Source: Candidatus Sulfotelmatobacter sp.
Lineage (GTDB): Bacteria > Acidobacteriota > Terriglobia > Terriglobales > Acidobacteriaceae
DNA length: 6,964 nt
NCBI GenBank assembly: GCA_030044775.1
Contig: JASICF010000602.1
Location: forward strand, 1-6,964
Direction: 5' to 3'
Shown: positions 5,621 through 6,964 of the stretch, in pieces
Numbering within the stretch: position 1 is the first letter of the stretch
Layout of the letters: the number at the start of each line of letters is the position of its first letter
Program-made: the position numbers and the translations under genes
Notes under the pieces: model-generated
Databases searched by the model: none
What the model was told of the DNA's origin: nothing
What the model saw: the letters and a program-made list of their open reading frames with translations, nothing else

Positions 5621-5632
5621 GCCCTCCGTAAT
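5603..5632 (+). promoter_or_regulatory. candidate sigma70-type promoter for the propeller gene
   Basis: CTGACA (5603-5608, 5 of 6 matches to TTGACA), an 18-base spacer, then CGTAAT (5627-5632, 4 of 6 matches to TATAAT). The predicted start near 5639 leaves a leader of about 67 bases before ATG 5706. Confidence 0.35.
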
Positions 5633-5695
5633 GTTGCACCTGCCGGACCGTTGAGAGTTCGCCCTATTTGCGGGTTTTTGAAACGCAATTCAGGC

Positions 5696-5700
5696 AGGAG
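5696..5700 (+). promoter_or_regulatory. Shine-Dalgarno of the propeller gene
   Basis: AGGAG lies 5 bases before ATG 5706. It is the clearest ribosome-binding site on the plus strand and fixes the start that gives an intact signal peptide. Confidence 0.8.
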
Positions 5701-5705
5701 AATTT

Positions 5706-6869
5706 ATGAAGCTCATCCAGACAGCAGCTCTGCTTGGCGGATTCATCCTCGGTTCATTTTCAGTCATCGCATCGCAGGCTCAGGGCTCGATCTTTAAGGT
5801 GGTCCCTACGCCGAATGAGCACTTCGATAATGGGCTTCAAGCTGCGTCGGCGTCCTCGCCCAATGACATTTGGGCTGTGGGTCAGTCGACGATTCACTTC
5901 GATGGCACGAACTGGACGGCCTTCCCTGCTCCGAAGATCCGCGGCGACAACACGGGTTATCTTGCGGGCGTGGTTGACATTTCTCCGACCCTTGCGTGGG
6001 CCGCGGGAACGGTGAATGTTGGCGAATCCAATCCCGGGCAGGTCATTGAACAATGGAACGGAACTCAATGGAGTGAGTTTCCCGGCCCGAACTTCGGATC
6101 TGGAAACACGCCTGCCGTTTTCGCGATGACCTCCACTTCTGCAAACGATATCTGGGCAATCGGAGACCTGTTGGTGGAAGGGCAAGAGCTGTTCTTTTTG
6201 TTCGAACACTGGAATGGCACAGCGTGGACGTTTACGACTGTGGAATCGGGAGATGCTTTTTTGGAGGGGGCTTCGGCCGATGCCACAAATGACGCCTGGG
6301 CTGTCGGTTTCAACGGACCAGAGAATGACGACAGCGGGACGCTGGCGATGCACTACAACGGCTCAAGCTGGCAGCAAGTGGCTACCCCAGATGTAGGCGC
6401 CGGCGCAAACCAACTCAATGGCGTGCTGGCTCTCGGGCCCAACGACGTGTGGGCGGTGGGATTTTCCACGCCCGAGCCACCCCCGCAGGAAGCCGCGACT
6501 TTGACGCTGATCGAACACTACGACGGGACCAGTTGGAGGGTAGTTCCCAGCCCCAACATCGGCCCGAACAGCATCTATCAATCGAATCGATTGTTCGGAT
6601 TAACAGCAAACTCTCCTAGCGATATTTGGGCTTTCGGCTCGTGTTTCGCAGCAGACGGTTCGGGACACCAGGCAACTTTGCTTTTGCACTATGATGGGAC
6701 GGCGTGGACGATAGCGCCCAGCCCGGACCCGAGCGAAGGCGGGTTTCTATCGGATCTTCTGTTTGCGGGAGTGAGGCCATCGCCAGGAAACATCTGGATC
6801 TTCGGAACCGAAGACGAAGCGCCGCACTCGGGAACGCTGGCGATCCATACTGCGGCGGGCGATGAGTAA
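5706..6869 (+). CDS. secreted seven-repeat W-A-x-G protein, predicted beta-propeller
   Basis: I do not recognise a named family function. The 387-residue product starts with a Sec-type signal peptide: MK at the start, a hydrophobic core to about residue 22, and a likely cut after A25 in ASQA-QG. No lipobox Cys is present. The rest is seven repeats of about 42-59 residues. Each has a block like (S/A)xNDIWAVG, with the Trp at residues 56, 98, 150, 198, 249, 308 and 364. Repeats 1-6 also have an H(Y/F/W)(D/N)GTxW strand (65-70, 117-122, 169-174, 217-222, 272-277, 329-334), followed by a VVPSPN-like turn. Repeat 7 lacks that strand, but the mature N-terminus (IFKVVPTPN, 29-37) supplies it, which suggests a closed ring. 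The protein has one Cys (C313). Such proteins usually bind ligands or partners outside the cytoplasm; no catalytic residues are evident. The gene has its own SD and candidate promoter, so it is likely not part of the recR operon. Confidence 0.85.
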   Translation: MKLIQTAALLGGFILGSFSVIASQAQGSIFKVVPTPNEHFDNGLQAASASSPNDIWAVGQSTIHFDGTNWTAFPAPKIRGDNTGYLAGVVDISPTLAWAAGTVNVGESNPGQVIEQWNGTQWSEFPGPNFGSGNTPAVFAMTSTSANDIWAIGDLLVEGQELFFLFEHWNGTAWTFTTVESGDAFLEGASADATNDAWAVGFNGPENDDSGTLAMHYNGSSWQQVATPDVGAGANQLNGVLALGPNDVWAVGFSTPEPPPQEAATLTLIEHYDGTSWRVVPSPNIGPNSIYQSNRLFGLTANSPSDIWAFGSCFAADGSGHQATLLLHYDGTAWTIAPSPDPSEGGFLSDLLFAGVRPSPGNIWIFGTEDEAPHSGTLAIHTAAGDE

Positions 6870-6964
6870 GACGCGCTGATCTCTTGCAACGACGGAGCCA
6901 TATCTCAGCGCCCAATCATTGCTCAGTTGTAATCCCGCGCTCGTGACGAGCCTTCGAATAACCG
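6870..6964. other. non-coding tail with a small hairpin
   Basis: The last 95 bases hold no supported gene. GCTCG-TGA-CGAGC at 6939-6951 is a perfect 5-bp stem with a 3-base loop and no T-run. On the minus strand a short open frame entering from the right edge ends at 6923-6925, but 13 residues are too few to call a convergent gene. Confidence 0.45.

Larger units (their letters stand above)
5536..5705. other. intergenic region between recR and the propeller gene
   Basis: This 170-bp gap has no credible ORF. It holds an AT-rich dyad at 5578-5620 and a candidate promoter at 5603-5632. No GC-rich stem followed by a T-run, which would mark an intrinsic terminator for recR, is convincing. The TTTTTG at about 5676-5681 follows only a weak CCC/GGG pairing. 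Confidence 0.6.

Noticed and set aside
5760..6353. 197-residue open frame on the minus strand inside the propeller gene
   Set aside because: The plus-strand frame has a signal peptide, an SD and regular repeats; the antisense frame is Arg-rich and featureless.
1..6964. Mobile element, CRISPR array, toxin-antitoxin or defence system
   Set aside because: No transposase, integrase, terminal repeats, spaced direct repeats or recognisable defence genes were seen; every sizeable coding region is accounted for.

Overview
The window is ordinary chromosomal sequence from a GC-moderate to GC-rich bacterium. Its gene content, the sequence style of the DnaX and RecR proteins and the character of the intergenic DNA suggest an Acidobacteriota member. 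That assignment rests on recognition and was not tested by any search.

Layout, left to right. (1) The 3' end of a HemQ (coproheme decarboxylase, chlorite-dismutase superfamily) gene enters from the left edge, followed on the same strand by a small AhpD-like peroxidase-family gene. (2) Three genes on the minus strand converge on it. In transcription order they are a single-domain STAS protein (anti-sigma-factor antagonist type), a YeiH/UPF0324 membrane protein (putative sulfate exporter family) and an alkyltransferase-like DNA base-flipping protein (ATL). (3) A 221-bp divergent intergenic region separates the STAS gene from the conserved plus-strand cluster dnaX-ebfC-recR. This cluster encodes the clamp-loader tau subunit, a nucleoid-associated protein and a recombination mediator, and it is a classic replication/repair synteny block. 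(4) After a 170-bp gap with a candidate promoter and a dyad comes a gene for a secreted protein built of seven W-A-x-G repeats, predicted to fold as a seven-bladed beta-propeller. (5) The last 95 bases show no gene.

How the genes relate. dnaX and ebfC are one base apart and probably translationally coupled, with recR 75 bp downstream; together they serve replication and RecFOR repair. ATL adds a second DNA-damage function on the opposite strand. HemQ uses peroxide in heme synthesis and the AhpD-like protein belongs to a peroxide-reducing family, so their adjacency makes sense. The STAS and propeller genes have no function assignable from context.

No mobile element, CRISPR array, rRNA, tRNA or obvious defence system is visible. 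I found no convincing new multi-gene system. The items most worth a second look are the closed seven-repeat propeller with a dyad-flanked promoter, the structured DNA in the position where some bacteria carry the SRP RNA gene, and the near-leaderless dnaX start inside a perfect palindrome.
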